DNA of 64,000 bases from Falsibacillus pallidus (GTDB lineage: Bacteria > Bacillota > Bacilli > Bacillales > DSM-25281), in the NCBI RefSeq assembly GCF_003350505.1, contig NZ_QQAY01000003.1:62001-126000 (forward strand), written 5' to 3'. Position numbers and translations under genes: made by a program. The notes under the pieces are model-generated. The model was not told the DNA's origin and ran no database searches. It saw only the letters and a program-made list of their open reading frames with translations. Of the stretch, positions 31,308 to 40,102 are shown piece after piece. The number at the start of each line of letters is the position of its first letter. Position 1 is the stretch's first letter.

Positions 31308-31663
31308 TAACTCAATTCACCTTGAAAATCGACAACTGGGGCATCTCCCCATAAGCGTTCAAGGTTATAGTAGCTTCTTTCTTCATGATGGAAAACATGA
31401 GCCACTACATCTCCAAGGTCGACCAGGACCCATCTGGCTTCATTAAAGCCTTCCATTTTTTTAACTTCATAACCCAATTCTTCAGCTTTTTCTTTAATTT
31501 CACGTGCAATGGCCTGTACCTGTTTATCTGAATTCCCGTGGCAGATCACAAAGTAATCGGATAAAAGGGATATCCCCTGCATATTTAACGCCACGATATC
31601 TTCTGCACGCTTATCATCAGCTGCTTTTACTGCAGCATATAACAATTCTGTATTATTGCTCAT
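31307..31663 (-). CDS. rsfS: Ribosome silencing factor RsfS (YqeL)
   Basis: A 118-residue RsfS/Iojap protein of normal length, with the conserved core DYFVICHGNSDKQVQAIA (about residues 36-53) and the C-terminal WVLVDLGDVVAHVF. It binds L14 of the 50S subunit and blocks subunit joining under starvation. It directly abuts yqeK. Confidence 0.96.
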   Translation of the reverse strand: MSNNTELLYAAVKAADDKRAEDIVALNMQGISLLSDYFVICHGNSDKQVQAIAREIKEKAEELGYEVKKMEGFNEARWVLVDLGDVVAHVFHHEERSYYNLERLWGDAPVVDFQGELS

Positions 31664-32233
31664 TCAAACTCCTGCCTTTCTATTTATCAAATCATTATAA
31701 GTATCGACTGTATCTGGAAATACAGCCTGGTTTCGTTTCATTAAAAATGTGATGGTATTCTTGATTGATTGAATCAAAGCACCATTTAAATCGGATTTTG
31801 CCAACTCCCGGACTTCTTCAACTCCCTGGAAGTGCCTGCCAGGTTCTATATAATCGGCTAAATACACCACTTTTTCAAGCAGGGTCATATTTTTCCTGCC
31901 TGAAGTATGATAGCGAATAGCATCCAAAATCTCTGCATCATCAATTCCTGCTTCGCTTTTCACTAAATAAGCCCCTACAGGCGCGTGCCATAACTCCTCA
32001 TTATGTTCGAGAAGCCTTGGATCCATTTTCTGCGATGTTATGATATCCCGCATTTCATCTTTTGGACGGAACTTGGCATAGTCATGAAATATCGCAGCAA
32101 TTTCCGCTTTTTCGACATCTGCACCGAACCTTTCGGCTAAATCGATGGAAGTTTGTACAACCCCCAATGTGTGCACATAACGATGTTCGGTCATCTTGGT
32201 TTTCACAAGTGCGAGCATTTCCTTCTTATTCAT
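31664..32233 (-). CDS. yqeK: YqeK, HD-domain (symmetrical) bis(5'-nucleosyl)-tetraphosphatase
   Basis: A 189-residue HD-superfamily hydrolase with His19 in the YVHTLGV helix and the HD pair in IFHDYAK (about residues 49-55). The family hydrolyses Ap4A to ADP. It overlaps the end of nadD by 8 bp, so the two are translated together. Confidence 0.93.
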   Translation of the reverse strand: MNKKEMLALVKTKMTEHRYVHTLGVVQTSIDLAERFGADVEKAEIAAIFHDYAKFRPKDEMRDIITSQKMDPRLLEHNEELWHAPVGAYLVKSEAGIDDAEILDAIRYHTSGRKNMTLLEKVVYLADYIEPGRHFQGVEEVRELAKSDLNGALIQSIKNTITFLMKRNQAVFPDTVDTYNDLINRKAGV

Positions 32234-32795
32234 ATAATCGCTGATCCTCCATATACTTTATGACATCATCCGGCACGAGAAAGCGGACGCTTTTACCCTC
32301 ACGCAAACGGGTTCGGATCATTGTAGAGGAAATATCAACGTCCGGTGTTTCCACAAGTAAAACAGGGTACTCCGATAGCTGGGAATACCTTGGCCTGTTA
32401 ACCCCTACAAATTGTATCATTTGGGTCAGCTCATCAATTTTATGCCATTTAGGAAGATATTCAATCATATCCGCTCCGATAATAAAATAAAAATCGGTCT
32501 CCGGCTCACGTTTCTTCAAATACTGGATGGTCTCATAGGTATATGATTTCCCTTTTCGTTCAAGTTCTATTTTCTCTACTTTAAATGAAGGGACATCCTT
32601 GATTGCCAATTCCAGCATTTCCACCCTGTGTTGAGATGTGATAGACGGGGAAGGATTTTTATGAGGCGGCTCTTGATTCGGCATGAACCGGATCTCATCC
32701 AGCGACAATGCATGAATGATTTCATTGGCAATGATCAAATGGCCTAAGTGGGGAGGATTGAAAGTCCCTCCCAGCAATCCCACTCGTTTCTGCAT
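32226..32795 (-). CDS. nadD: Nicotinate-nucleotide adenylyltransferase
   Basis: A 189-residue nucleotidyltransferase with the N-terminal GGTFNPPHLGHL (HxGH-type) motif and the C-terminal ISSTMIRTRL motif. It makes nicotinic acid adenine dinucleotide in NAD synthesis. It lies in the yhbY-nadD-yqeK gene series. Confidence 0.97.
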   Translation of the reverse strand: MQKRVGLLGGTFNPPHLGHLIIANEIIHALSLDEIRFMPNQEPPHKNPSPSITSQHRVEMLELAIKDVPSFKVEKIELERKGKSYTYETIQYLKKREPETDFYFIIGADMIEYLPKWHKIDELTQMIQFVGVNRPRYSQLSEYPVLLVETPDVDISSTMIRTRLREGKSVRFLVPDDVIKYMEDQRLYE

Positions 32796-32815
32796 AAGAA
32801 AACCACCTTTTACGA

Positions 32816-33106
32816 TTATGGCAGCTGAATTTGTTTATTTTCTTTTGATTCTTTGTAAAGAACAATGATATTGCCTATGATTTGAACAAGATTGGCTTTG
32901 GTGCCTTTTACAAACGCTTCTGCGACCATATCCTTATCCTCGTCGCAATTTTGCAGGATGCTGACTTTTATAAGCTCCCTCGCTTCCAGTGCTTCACTGA
33001 TTTGTTTAATCATATTTTCATTTACTCCGCCTTTTCCCACTTGGAAAATCGGATTCAAATGATGTGCTTTTGCACGTAGAAATCTTTTTTGTTTACCTGT
33101 TAGCAT
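32816..33106 (-). CDS. yhbY: YhbY family ribosome assembly RNA-binding protein (YqeI)
   Basis: A 96-residue CRM-domain protein: LTGKQKRFLRAKAHHL at the start and the glycine-rich QVGKGGVNE loop (about residues 22-30), typical of the family bound to pre-50S particles. It overlaps the aroE 3' end by 14 bp. Confidence 0.95.
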   Translation of the reverse strand: MLTGKQKRFLRAKAHHLNPIFQVGKGGVNENMIKQISEALEARELIKVSILQNCDEDKDMVAEAFVKGTKANLVQIIGNIIVLYKESKENKQIQLP

Positions 33107-33941
33107 AAGAACCTCCTAGTAGATCTAAAACTACTTTTTTCATTAATTTTGTATCCGGCTGAATCCCGGTCCATAATTTAAATGCAACGGCGCCCTGGTT
33201 GACAAACATCCCAAGTCCATTTTGGATCAGGGCTCCTTGAGACTTGGCTGCTGAAAGGAATTTTGTTTCAAAAGGATTGTAAATAATATCAGAAACAAAT
33301 GCATCCTTCCTCAACTTTGAACTATCCAATGGTGTTTGCTCCGTAGAAGGGGCCATCCCAATAGGGGTGGTCTGGATCACCAGCGAAAATTCATTCAGGA
33401 TAAAAGATGCTTCTTCGAGACTCCAGACATTTGACGTTACTTCAAATGGACACCGGCTGATAAGCGCCTTTCCATTTTCTATATTGCGATTGGCAATGGA
33501 TATATGCTTTATGCCCAAGGATGCCAACGTATAGTAGATGGCTTTGGCTGCTCCCCCGGCACCGATAATCAATACATCCTCATTACTCAGATCCTGTTTC
33601 CATTCCGATTTCAAAGCTTCAACAAACCCTAATCCATCTGTATTGTAGCCTTTTAGCCTGCCCTTTTCATTAACGACTGTATTGACTGCCCCAATGGCTT
33701 CAGCCAAAGGATCGATTTCATCCAGAAATTCGATGATTGAAGATTTATGTGGGACCGTAACGTTGAATCCCGCTATCCCCAATTCTTTCATGCCTGACAC
33801 GCTTTTTCCCAATGACTCTTTCTTTATATGAAACGGATGGTAGTGAGCCTTCATATTGAGAGAAGCAAAAACCGCATTGTGCATTGCAGGGGAAAGGGAG
33901 TGTCCAATCGGATCTCCGATTACTCCAAATAGCTTTTCCAT
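33093..33941 (-). CDS. aroE: Shikimate dehydrogenase
   Basis: A 282-residue NADP-dependent shikimate dehydrogenase with the substrate-binding start GDPIGHSLSPAMHN, the catalytic-lysine motif NVTVPHKSS (about residues 60-68) and the GAGGAAKAI nucleotide-binding loop (about 128-136). Two ATGs lie side by side. The second (33941) is better spaced from AGGAGG and gives the homologue-like MEKLFGVIG. Confidence 0.96.
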   Translation of the reverse strand: MEKLFGVIGDPIGHSLSPAMHNAVFASLNMKAHYHPFHIKKESLGKSVSGMKELGIAGFNVTVPHKSSIIEFLDEIDPLAEAIGAVNTVVNEKGRLKGYNTDGLGFVEALKSEWKQDLSNEDVLIIGAGGAAKAIYYTLASLGIKHISIANRNIENGKALISRCPFEVTSNVWSLEEASFILNEFSLVIQTTPIGMAPSTEQTPLDSSKLRKDAFVSDIIYNPFETKFLSAAKSQGALIQNGLGMFVNQGAVAFKLWTGIQPDTKLMKKVVLDLLGGSYANR

Positions 33942-34022
33942 CATACCCCTCCTCTGGTCACTAAAGGAATTTTGACGGAAATGAACAACGGAGGACCAGG
34001 TCCGTCCCCCGCTGCATCATTT

Positions 34023-35123
34023 TTAAATCAAGGATTTCCTTAATAATACCTGAACACCCTTTGGAACATGGGCAGCAACCCTTGCACCAGGTTCATTGAT
34101 GGTCACCCATCCGAGTCCGGAAAATACGACATCCATTTTTCCTTCTTTAACAGAAAACTCATATCTGACCATCTCAGGAAATTCATCCATGCCTTCTTTG
34201 TTAGGAGGCTGAAGCATATCGCCTGCATGTCTTTCATATAACTCATCAGCATTTTCCAATTTCGTCCTATGGATGTTCAACTCATTGGATAAATAGCAAG
34301 TAAAGGAACGGCGTCCACCGGAAATATAATCAAATCGTCCCAATCCTCCAAAGAACAGCGTTTGCTCCTCATTCAGCTGGAATACCCTAGGTTTGATTTC
34401 CTTCTTTGGAGTAATGATCTTCAAGTCCGTTTTATCAACGAAATGAGCCATTTGATGGTGGTTGATGATTCCTGGAGTATCAATTAAGTCATGTCCATCG
34501 TCCAAAGGAATCTCAATCATATCAAGAGTGGTACCAGGGAAATGCGATGTCGTAATGACATCTTCTTCGCCGGCAACTTCCTTGATGATACGGTTGATAA
34601 ATGTGGATTTTCCTACATTCGTACATCCGACTACATAAACATCCTTACCATTGCGATATTGTTCAATGGCATCGACTGCTTCCTTAATAAAGTTTCCTTT
34701 TCCTGCACTTACAAGGAGGACGTCGATCGGCTTCAATCCAAGCTCCTTCGCTTCATGCTTCATCCACTGAATAAGCTTTGCAGGCTTGACCGATTTCGGA
34801 AGCAGATCAACTTTATTCCCGATTAATAAAATAGGATTATTCCCCACAAAACGATGGAGACCCGGAAGCCAGCTGCCATTGAAGTCAAAAATATCAACTA
34901 TTTTTACAATCAAGCTGTCTGTACGGCCGATTTCATTCAATATTTTTAGAAAATCATCATCTGTCAATGAAACATCCTGAACTTCATTGTAATGCTTCAA
35001 TTTAAAGCATCGCTGGCAGATTATTTTTTCTTTCTCAAGTGATGACGGCGGAGCGTATCCTAAACCCTCTTTATCCGTAGTCTGGATGGCAACTCCGCAG
35101 CCTACACATTGTAATTCATTCAT
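34023..35123 (-). CDS. yqeH: YqeH, circularly permuted ribosome-biogenesis GTPase
   Basis: About 366 residues. The N-terminal treble-clef zinc site is CVGCG...CQRC. The GTPase is circularly permuted: G4 (NKVD, about residue 101) precedes G1 (GCTNVGKST, about 168) and G3 (DTPG). It acts in 30S maturation. Starts are crowded: the ATG at 35123 matches homologues, while a TTG at 35129 overlaps the yqeG stop as TTGA and is well spaced from GGGAGG. Confidence 0.94.
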   Translation of the reverse strand: MNELQCVGCGVAIQTTDKEGLGYAPPSSLEKEKIICQRCFKLKHYNEVQDVSLTDDDFLKILNEIGRTDSLIVKIVDIFDFNGSWLPGLHRFVGNNPILLIGNKVDLLPKSVKPAKLIQWMKHEAKELGLKPIDVLLVSAGKGNFIKEAVDAIEQYRNGKDVYVVGCTNVGKSTFINRIIKEVAGEEDVITTSHFPGTTLDMIEIPLDDGHDLIDTPGIINHHQMAHFVDKTDLKIITPKKEIKPRVFQLNEEQTLFFGGLGRFDYISGGRRSFTCYLSNELNIHRTKLENADELYERHAGDMLQPPNKEGMDEFPEMVRYEFSVKEGKMDVVFSGLGWVTINEPGARVAAHVPKGVQVLLRKSLI

Positions 35124-35125
35124 GC

Positions 35126-35647
35126 TCAAGAACCTTCCTCCCAATCAATCATTCCTTTTCGTTTGAACCAGTTCATGATCCTGCGCTCGATCTGACGATT
35201 GAATTTCGTAAAGAATCCATCCGATTTTGCAACAGGGACCACAAGGATGGTGTAAAAACCAGACCTGTTTCCCCCGAATACGTCAGTTAAAAGCTGATCA
35301 CCGATCACAACTGTCTCTTCTTTTTTTAGGCCCATGCTTTTTAAAGCCCTTTTAAACGCTCTGCCCATCGGCTTGCGCGCTTGAAAAATAAATGGAAGAT
35401 GCAGGGGATCGGCAAAAGCCTTGACGCGGCTTTGGTTATTATTTGAAACAATGGTTACAGCGATTCCGTTTTCTTCCATTTTTTTGAACCATTGAATTAA
35501 TTTTGGTGTTGCGTTTGGACGATCCCATTCTACAAGGGTATTATCCAAGTCTGTAATGATTCCTTTTATTCCCCTTCTTTTCAATTCATCAGGGGTGATT
35601 TCAAATATGCTTTTGACCTGTTCGTTAGGCAAAAATTGTTTCAGCAA
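35126..35647 (-). CDS. yqeG: YqeG family HAD phosphatase
   Basis: A 173-residue HAD class IIIA phosphatase with the DLDNTLVEWD nucleophile motif (about residues 33-42), SNN (motif II) and KPMGRAFKRAL/IGDQLLTD motifs. It heads the yqeG-yqeH-aroE operon on the minus strand. It is similar to phosphatidylglycerophosphatase GEP4, but its substrate in Bacillus is unproven. Confidence 0.93.
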   Translation of the reverse strand: MLKQFLPNEQVKSIFEITPDELKRRGIKGIITDLDNTLVEWDRPNATPKLIQWFKKMEENGIAVTIVSNNNQSRVKAFADPLHLPFIFQARKPMGRAFKRALKSMGLKKEETVVIGDQLLTDVFGGNRSGFYTILVVPVAKSDGFFTKFNRQIERRIMNWFKRKGMIDWEEGS

Positions 35648-35783
35648 TGTTTACACCTCTTATTCATTTAACCTTTCTATCATAACCAATTTTCTTTGCA
35701 CTTTCAAAATGAATTCTACGATTTCTTATGTTTTATATTATCATTCTAATTATTTTTCGACATTATCCAACATTGTCCATCAA

Positions 35784-35882
35784 TGTGGATAAATCTATTC
35801 ACAAAAATCACAGCGATATGGTAATATTTCCAGATTTTATGAACAGGTTAATCACAACTTATCCACTTTTCGTTGTGGATAA
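35784..35882. promoter_or_regulatory. Cluster of DnaA boxes upstream of sda
   Basis: Two perfect TTATCCACA boxes on the minus strand (35784-35792 and 35874-35882) and a one-mismatch TTATCCACT on the plus strand (35859-35867). The last two are 6 bp apart and directly upstream of the sda promoter. In B. subtilis DnaA activates sda through such boxes. The rest of the 346-bp yqeG-sda gap holds nothing else I recognise. Confidence 0.88.
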
Positions 35883-35890
35883 CAGAACGC

Positions 35891-35919
35891 TTGTTCCAGC
35901 AGTTTATCTCTGATAGAGT
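35891..35919 (+). promoter_or_regulatory. Sigma-A promoter of sda
   Basis: TTGTTC (35891-35896) and TAGAGT (35914-35919) are 17 bp apart, beginning 8 bp after the last DnaA box. Confidence 0.7.
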
Positions 35920-35993
35920 AGGGTATACCGAGAGTAACTTACATATATATGAATTAACGTCAATTATAGAACACCATTTTGGAGGTGAATATT

Positions 35994-36152
35994 ATGAGAA
36001 AGCTTTCAGATGAATTATTGATCGAATCCTATCATAAAGCAAAAGAGTTGAAGCTAAGTCCAGACTTCATTCGCCTCATTGAGTTAGAAATAAGCCGCAG
36101 AACATTGACCAATAAAATAAAAGTTTCCTCTTAATAGGATGCTTTTTATGAC
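35994..36152 (+). CDS. sda: Sporulation checkpoint inhibitor Sda, with an altered C-terminus
   Basis: [13 protein letters not shown] and the two following helices match Sda, the small helical-hairpin inhibitor of the KinA histidine kinase that delays sporulation while DNA replication is active. GGAGGTGA precedes the ATG. As read, the frame passes an A5 tract (36119-36123) and ends after nine unusual residues (SFLLIGCFL) at 36152. With one A fewer it would end KVSS, exactly the length and ending of B. subtilis Sda (...SVSS, 46 residues). A one-base insertion or sequencing slip is likely. The two inhibitory helices are unaffected. Confidence 0.9.
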
Positions 36153-36153
36153 T

Positions 36154-36178
36154 TCCCCAATGCATTGGGGAATTTTTG
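36154..36178 (+). terminator. Terminator of sda
   Basis: The palindrome TTCCCCAATGCATTGGGGAA is followed by five Ts. Confidence 0.92.
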
Positions 36179-36181
36179 TTT

Positions 36182-37003
36182 TTAGATAGAGTTTTTTGCT
36201 TTTTTATAATACCCGATGACTTCCCCCATTTGAATATCATAAGGGACTTGAAGGGGTGTCCTCTTTTCAAACACATCTTTTTCAAAGAACAGCACAACCG
36301 TTGAGCCAAATGAGAAATAAGCAACACCCTGCCCTTTTCTCCAAAAGTCTCCTTGGTGCGTCAATTCGATTGAATTGATAAACATGGCTCCTACTTTTGC
36401 CACTGCTACATGACCGTATTTGGTATCCAGCTCCGTAATACAGCGGTAATTCTTTGCCAAGGTGGATTTTCCATGCTTCATCCCCATTTTATTGACTGGA
36501 AATGATTTCTTCCCCAATGTGTACTGTTCAGCGACCCTCCCGTCTACAGGGCTGTGGATCCGATGATAATGTGAAGGACTTAAATAAAGGACCATAAAGA
36601 CCCCTCCAATATATTTTTCCTCTACACCACGGTTCCCAAACATTTCCTTTAATGAATAGTTTTTGCCCTTTACTTTGAATTCACTATTTTGAGAAATGTC
36701 CCCAACGTCTTCAATGACCGCATCCACCGGACTTACGATGGTATTTTCCCCTGCATCTATCTTTCTTGCACCCTGTTTTAGCTCTCGAATGAAAAAGTCT
36801 TTTAAAGTAGGATAGGATGAAATTGAATCACCCATTTCTTCCTGATTGATTCCGTACCATTTTGCAAAAGACGGGACAACTCGCCTGCTCATTTTTGATT
36901 CGGCAAAAGATTTAATGATTCCAGATGTCACACGGCCATTCGTCAATTCAATAAAACTCCGATATAACAACGATTTCAAGTGTTTCCCCCCATAAATCTT
37001 CAA
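36182..37003 (-). CDS. psd: Phosphatidylserine decarboxylase proenzyme
   Basis: A 273-residue protein with the C-terminal self-cleavage motif FGST (about residue 227), where serine becomes the pyruvoyl cofactor, and the SPVDA and HYHRIHSPVDG signatures. It makes phosphatidylethanolamine from phosphatidylserine at the membrane. It is divergent from pssA, which makes its substrate; the shared 100-bp gap is very A+T rich. Confidence 0.95.
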   Translation of the reverse strand: MKIYGGKHLKSLLYRSFIELTNGRVTSGIIKSFAESKMSRRVVPSFAKWYGINQEEMGDSISSYPTLKDFFIRELKQGARKIDAGENTIVSPVDAVIEDVGDISQNSEFKVKGKNYSLKEMFGNRGVEEKYIGGVFMVLYLSPSHYHRIHSPVDGRVAEQYTLGKKSFPVNKMGMKHGKSTLAKNYRCITELDTKYGHVAVAKVGAMFINSIELTHQGDFWRKGQGVAYFSFGSTVVLFFEKDVFEKRTPLQVPYDIQMGEVIGYYKKAKNSI

Positions 37004-37105
37004 ATACCTCTTAACATTTAGGCATAATAAGCATATAATAAAATATTATTATACAATATATATCATTAGTTTGATTCCTTTTGTTTATATTAAGGAGTGA
37101 TTCAT

Positions 37106-37645
37106 TTGTTTTTTTCACATGTGGTCGACCAAACCTTAAAAAAAATCAAATCACAAACTGCTAATCTTCTTACACTGACCAACATGAGTCTAGGTGGATT
37201 CGCCATTTTAGCCGCAACACAGGGACAGCTTAATTTAAGTGTGGTCCTGATTTTTGTCGCAGCTTTAGCGGACCGTTTTGATGGGATGGCAGCCAGAAAG
37301 CTCAATATTGAATCCGAATTGGGGAAGCAGCTTGATTCCATGAGTGATGTGATTTCCTTCGGAGTTGCACCTGCGTTGTTATTATACCAAGGAATCCTCC
37401 ATTCTTTCGGGTTCCCGGGGTTATTTTTTACCGTTTTCTATATGTCATGCGGAGCATTCAGGCTTGCTAGATTCAATGTCACTGAAAGCAATGGCTACTT
37501 TACCGGACTGCCGATCACAGCAGCAGGCTGTCTTGCAACCCTGGCTTATTTATTTAACCCATTAATTCCATCGCACTTATATTTGTTTATCATGATTGCT
37601 TTATCTTTCTTGATGATCGCTTCTTTTAAATTTAAGAAAATGTAA
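37106..37645 (+). CDS. pssA: CDP-diacylglycerol-serine O-phosphatidyltransferase
   Basis: A 179-residue CDP-alcohol phosphatidyltransferase with the signature DRFDGMAAR-x8-GKQLDSMSD (about residues 54-79) and five or six membrane helices. It adds serine to CDP-diacylglycerol. The TTG at 37106 is preferred to the GTG at 37097, because the latter lies inside the AAGGAGTGA site. It is functionally paired with psd next door. Confidence 0.92.
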   Translation: MFFSHVVDQTLKKIKSQTANLLTLTNMSLGGFAILAATQGQLNLSVVLIFVAALADRFDGMAARKLNIESELGKQLDSMSDVISFGVAPALLLYQGILHSFGFPGLFFTVFYMSCGAFRLARFNVTESNGYFTGLPITAAGCLATLAYLFNPLIPSHLYLFIMIALSFLMIASFKFKKM

Positions 37646-37673
37646 AAATCCGGCTCCCAGGAGCCGGATTTTT
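37644..37673. terminator. Bidirectional terminator between pssA and pepF
   Basis: A 14-bp stem AAAAATCCGGCTCC/GGAGCCGGATTTTT with a CA loop. Confidence 0.92.
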
Positions 37674-37678
37674 ATTTA

Positions 37679-39460
37679 TCACTTTGTAAGCGATAAGAAT
37701 TCTTCTACGTCATCGATGCATAATTGTACACCTTTTTCCCAGAAGTCTTTCTTAGTTAAATCTACATTCAGGTGTTTCATGGCCAAGTCTTCAACTGTCA
37801 TGGACCCTGTATCTTTCAGTAGGGCCATATATTTTTCTTCATACCCCTCTCCTTCTTCCAATGCTTTTGCATAGATTCCAAGAGAGAATAGGAAGCCAAA
37901 TGTATATGGGAAGTTGTAGAATGGCACCCCAGTAATGAAGAAATGGAGTTTTGATGCCCAGAATAATGGATGATATTCCTCAAGACCATCGCCATATGCC
38001 TCTTTTTGTGCCGTTTCCATCAATTCATTCAGGCGGTCTTTGTTGACTGGACCATTCTTGCGCTCTTCATAAAAACGAGTTTCAAATAGGTAGCGGGCAT
38101 GGATATTCATAAGCAATGCCACGCTGCGCTGAACTTTATCTTCTAAAAGCGCAAGCCGCTCTTCCTCGGAATTAGCATTTTTGACAGCGGCATCGGCGAC
38201 AATCATTTCTGCAAAAGTAGAAGCTGTCTCTGCCACGTTCATTGCATAGTTCCGATTCAATGGATGGACTTCTTTCAAAGCAAAGGAATGGAAGGCATGC
38301 CCGAGTTCGTGTGCCAGTGTGGACACATTCGAAGGCGTCCCTGAGTATGTCATGAAAATACGAGATTGCTTGCTTTCAGGGAAGAATGTACAGAATCCGC
38401 CCGGTCGCTTTCCTGGCCTGTCTTCCGCTTCAATCCAGCTATCTTCAAATGCTGTATTGGTGAATTGGGACAGCTCTTTCCCAAATTTCTGAAACTGCTC
38501 TGTAATGAATTCAGCTCCTTCTTGATAGGAAAGGGCGGAATCCGTTTCACCCACAGGGGCATCTAGGTCATACCAGCTTAATTTATCCACACCGATTAAA
38601 TCTGCTTTTCGCTTTAAGTAGCGTACAAATGGTTCTTTATGATCTGCAATGACAGACCACATCGCATCAAGCGTTTCTTTTTTCATACGATTGTATTGAA
38701 GAGGCTCTTGAAGGACTTCATCCCAGCCGCGCTGTTTATAAACGGATAGTCTGAAGCCTGCTAAATGATTCAGCGTATTTGAAAGCAGATCAGCTTGATT
38801 CCCCCATGCCTTTTCCCAGTTGTTGAATACTTCTTTCCTTACTTCACGGTCTTTATGGGAAAACTTATTGGCAGCCTGCCCGACTGAAAGCTCATCTTCC
38901 CCGAGCTGCACCTTGATTTTGCTTACAATCGCATCGTACATTTCGCCCCATCCGTGGTAGCCGTCTACATTAAGTGCGTTGATCAAGGCTTCCTGTTCAC
39001 GAGGTAGTTTCTTGGCTGCTTCTTCTCTTCTTTCATTAAGTACAAAACGAAGTTCTTTAAGCTCTTCATGGTCTAATAATTCATTCCATACATCATCATT
39101 GATTTTCTTCAATTTATCATCTAAAAGTGTCAGGACAGTTTGGAATCGTGAACTTAAGAGGGCAACTTTTCCTCTCAGTTCATTCGCTCCTGTATCAGAT
39201 GTATCCTGCGCCTGAAGACAGCTGACAAATGCGCCTGCCTGCCTCATTTTTGTCCCCGTCTGCTGGAACAAATCAATGATTCCCACCAAATTCTCTGCTT
39301 CATATCCGCTTGAAGGCATTTCCCAGTCAGACACAGAACGATTGAATTCTGTAAGCAGTTGATCGAGCGATTCCAAATGCGAACGAAACTCTTGGGATCC
39401 GCTTCCACCTGAAAAGAAGACATCCAGATCCCACTTTAATGAATATGTACTTGTACTCAC
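37679..39460 (-). CDS. pepF: Oligoendopeptidase F family M3 metallopeptidase
   Basis: A 593-residue M3 peptidase with the zinc-binding HELGHAFHSF motif (about residues 388-397) and the downstream glutamate in NVAETASTFAE. It is cytoplasmic (no signal peptide) and cleaves short peptides. Length is normal for the PepF/YjbG subgroup. It is monocistronic, converging on pssA. Confidence 0.93.
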   Translation of the reverse strand: MSTSTYSLKWDLDVFFSGGSGSQEFRSHLESLDQLLTEFNRSVSDWEMPSSGYEAENLVGIIDLFQQTGTKMRQAGAFVSCLQAQDTSDTGANELRGKVALLSSRFQTVLTLLDDKLKKINDDVWNELLDHEELKELRFVLNERREEAAKKLPREQEALINALNVDGYHGWGEMYDAIVSKIKVQLGEDELSVGQAANKFSHKDREVRKEVFNNWEKAWGNQADLLSNTLNHLAGFRLSVYKQRGWDEVLQEPLQYNRMKKETLDAMWSVIADHKEPFVRYLKRKADLIGVDKLSWYDLDAPVGETDSALSYQEGAEFITEQFQKFGKELSQFTNTAFEDSWIEAEDRPGKRPGGFCTFFPESKQSRIFMTYSGTPSNVSTLAHELGHAFHSFALKEVHPLNRNYAMNVAETASTFAEMIVADAAVKNANSEEERLALLEDKVQRSVALLMNIHARYLFETRFYEERKNGPVNKDRLNELMETAQKEAYGDGLEEYHPLFWASKLHFFITGVPFYNFPYTFGFLFSLGIYAKALEEGEGYEEKYMALLKDTGSMTVEDLAMKHLNVDLTKKDFWEKGVQLCIDDVEEFLSLTK

Positions 39461-39533
39461 TTAAACTCCCCCTTTATATGCAATGTCTTCATTATAACTT
39501 TACTTATTGAAAAATTCTAATAATTTGACCAAC

Positions 39534-39649
39534 AAAAGTGCAAACGACCTTGGTCAGCCCCGACAAGCATAAGACGGAACTCGAAGGAAATCCTGATTTC
39601 CGTAGAGGTACGGCTTATGATCTCGAGGGGCTAGGCGCTGGAACTGGAC
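39534..39649. repeat. Structured intergenic repeat, copy B (bcr-like)
   Basis: The second copy of the repeat at 24414-24528, in the same orientation. From AGCCCCGACAAG onward the two are nearly identical for about 100 bp, differing by a few substitutions and one indel. The first ~20 bp are more diverged. The nested pairings are kept. Confidence 0.85.
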
Positions 39650-39705
39650 GTCGAATAACTCCTTTCCAAGCTATCCCCAAATAAATATTTTATATATTCC
39701 TAGAC

Positions 39706-39754
39706 AAAAAAAGCCATTCTTCTCTTCCCAGCTTACAGCAGAAGAAAAATGGCT
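39706..39754 (-). terminator. Terminator of the YjcZ-like gene
   Basis: A 7-bp AGCCATT/AATGGCT stem closing a longer imperfect CTTCT-rich hairpin, followed by seven Ts on the minus strand. Confidence 0.75.
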
Positions 39755-39788
39755 CCCATTATCATTCAATTTTCGCGGTCCCTTCTAC

Positions 39789-39923
39789 TTAACAGCATGT
39801 GAAGTACCACCAGCCGCCAAAAATCAAAAGCAGCACTAAAAGGACAATTGCCAATGCCAGATATGCCCCTCCATAAAAGGGTACACCATAATAGCAGCCG
39901 GGCGCTGGCCAACCATAATACAT
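39789..39923 (-). CDS. YjcZ/YmzA-type small sporulation membrane protein
   Basis: 44 codons starting at an ATG behind AAGGAGGTGGGC. The Tyr/Gly/Pro-rich N-terminus (MYYGWPAPGCYYGVPFYGG) is followed by one membrane helix and the ending WWYFTCC. This layout is that of the YjcZ family of tiny spore or coat-associated membrane proteins of Bacillus. The frame runs further upstream, but the ribosome site decides the start. Function is unknown. Confidence 0.75.
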   Translation of the reverse strand: MYYGWPAPGCYYGVPFYGGAYLALAIVLLVLLLIFGGWWYFTCC

Positions 39924-40025
39924 GATTGCCCACCTCCTTCTTTTTAGATAGTTTATGAAAGGCAAGACAAATATGTATAGGCTGTTCATGGATATTCAAT
40001 CAATTGCTAAACAGTTTTCTGAACA

Positions 40026-40053
40026 TTAATAATTATGAGAAATATGATATAAT
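40026..40053 (+). promoter_or_regulatory. Possible promoter of the small zinc-knuckle gene
   Basis: TTAATA (40026-40031) and TATAAT (40048-40053) are 16 bp apart, about 30 bp before the AAAGGAGG site. Confidence 0.4.
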
Positions 40054-40102
40054 AAACATATTGACATTCCACGTAATCAATCTGAAAAGGAGGCTTTAAA
40101 CG

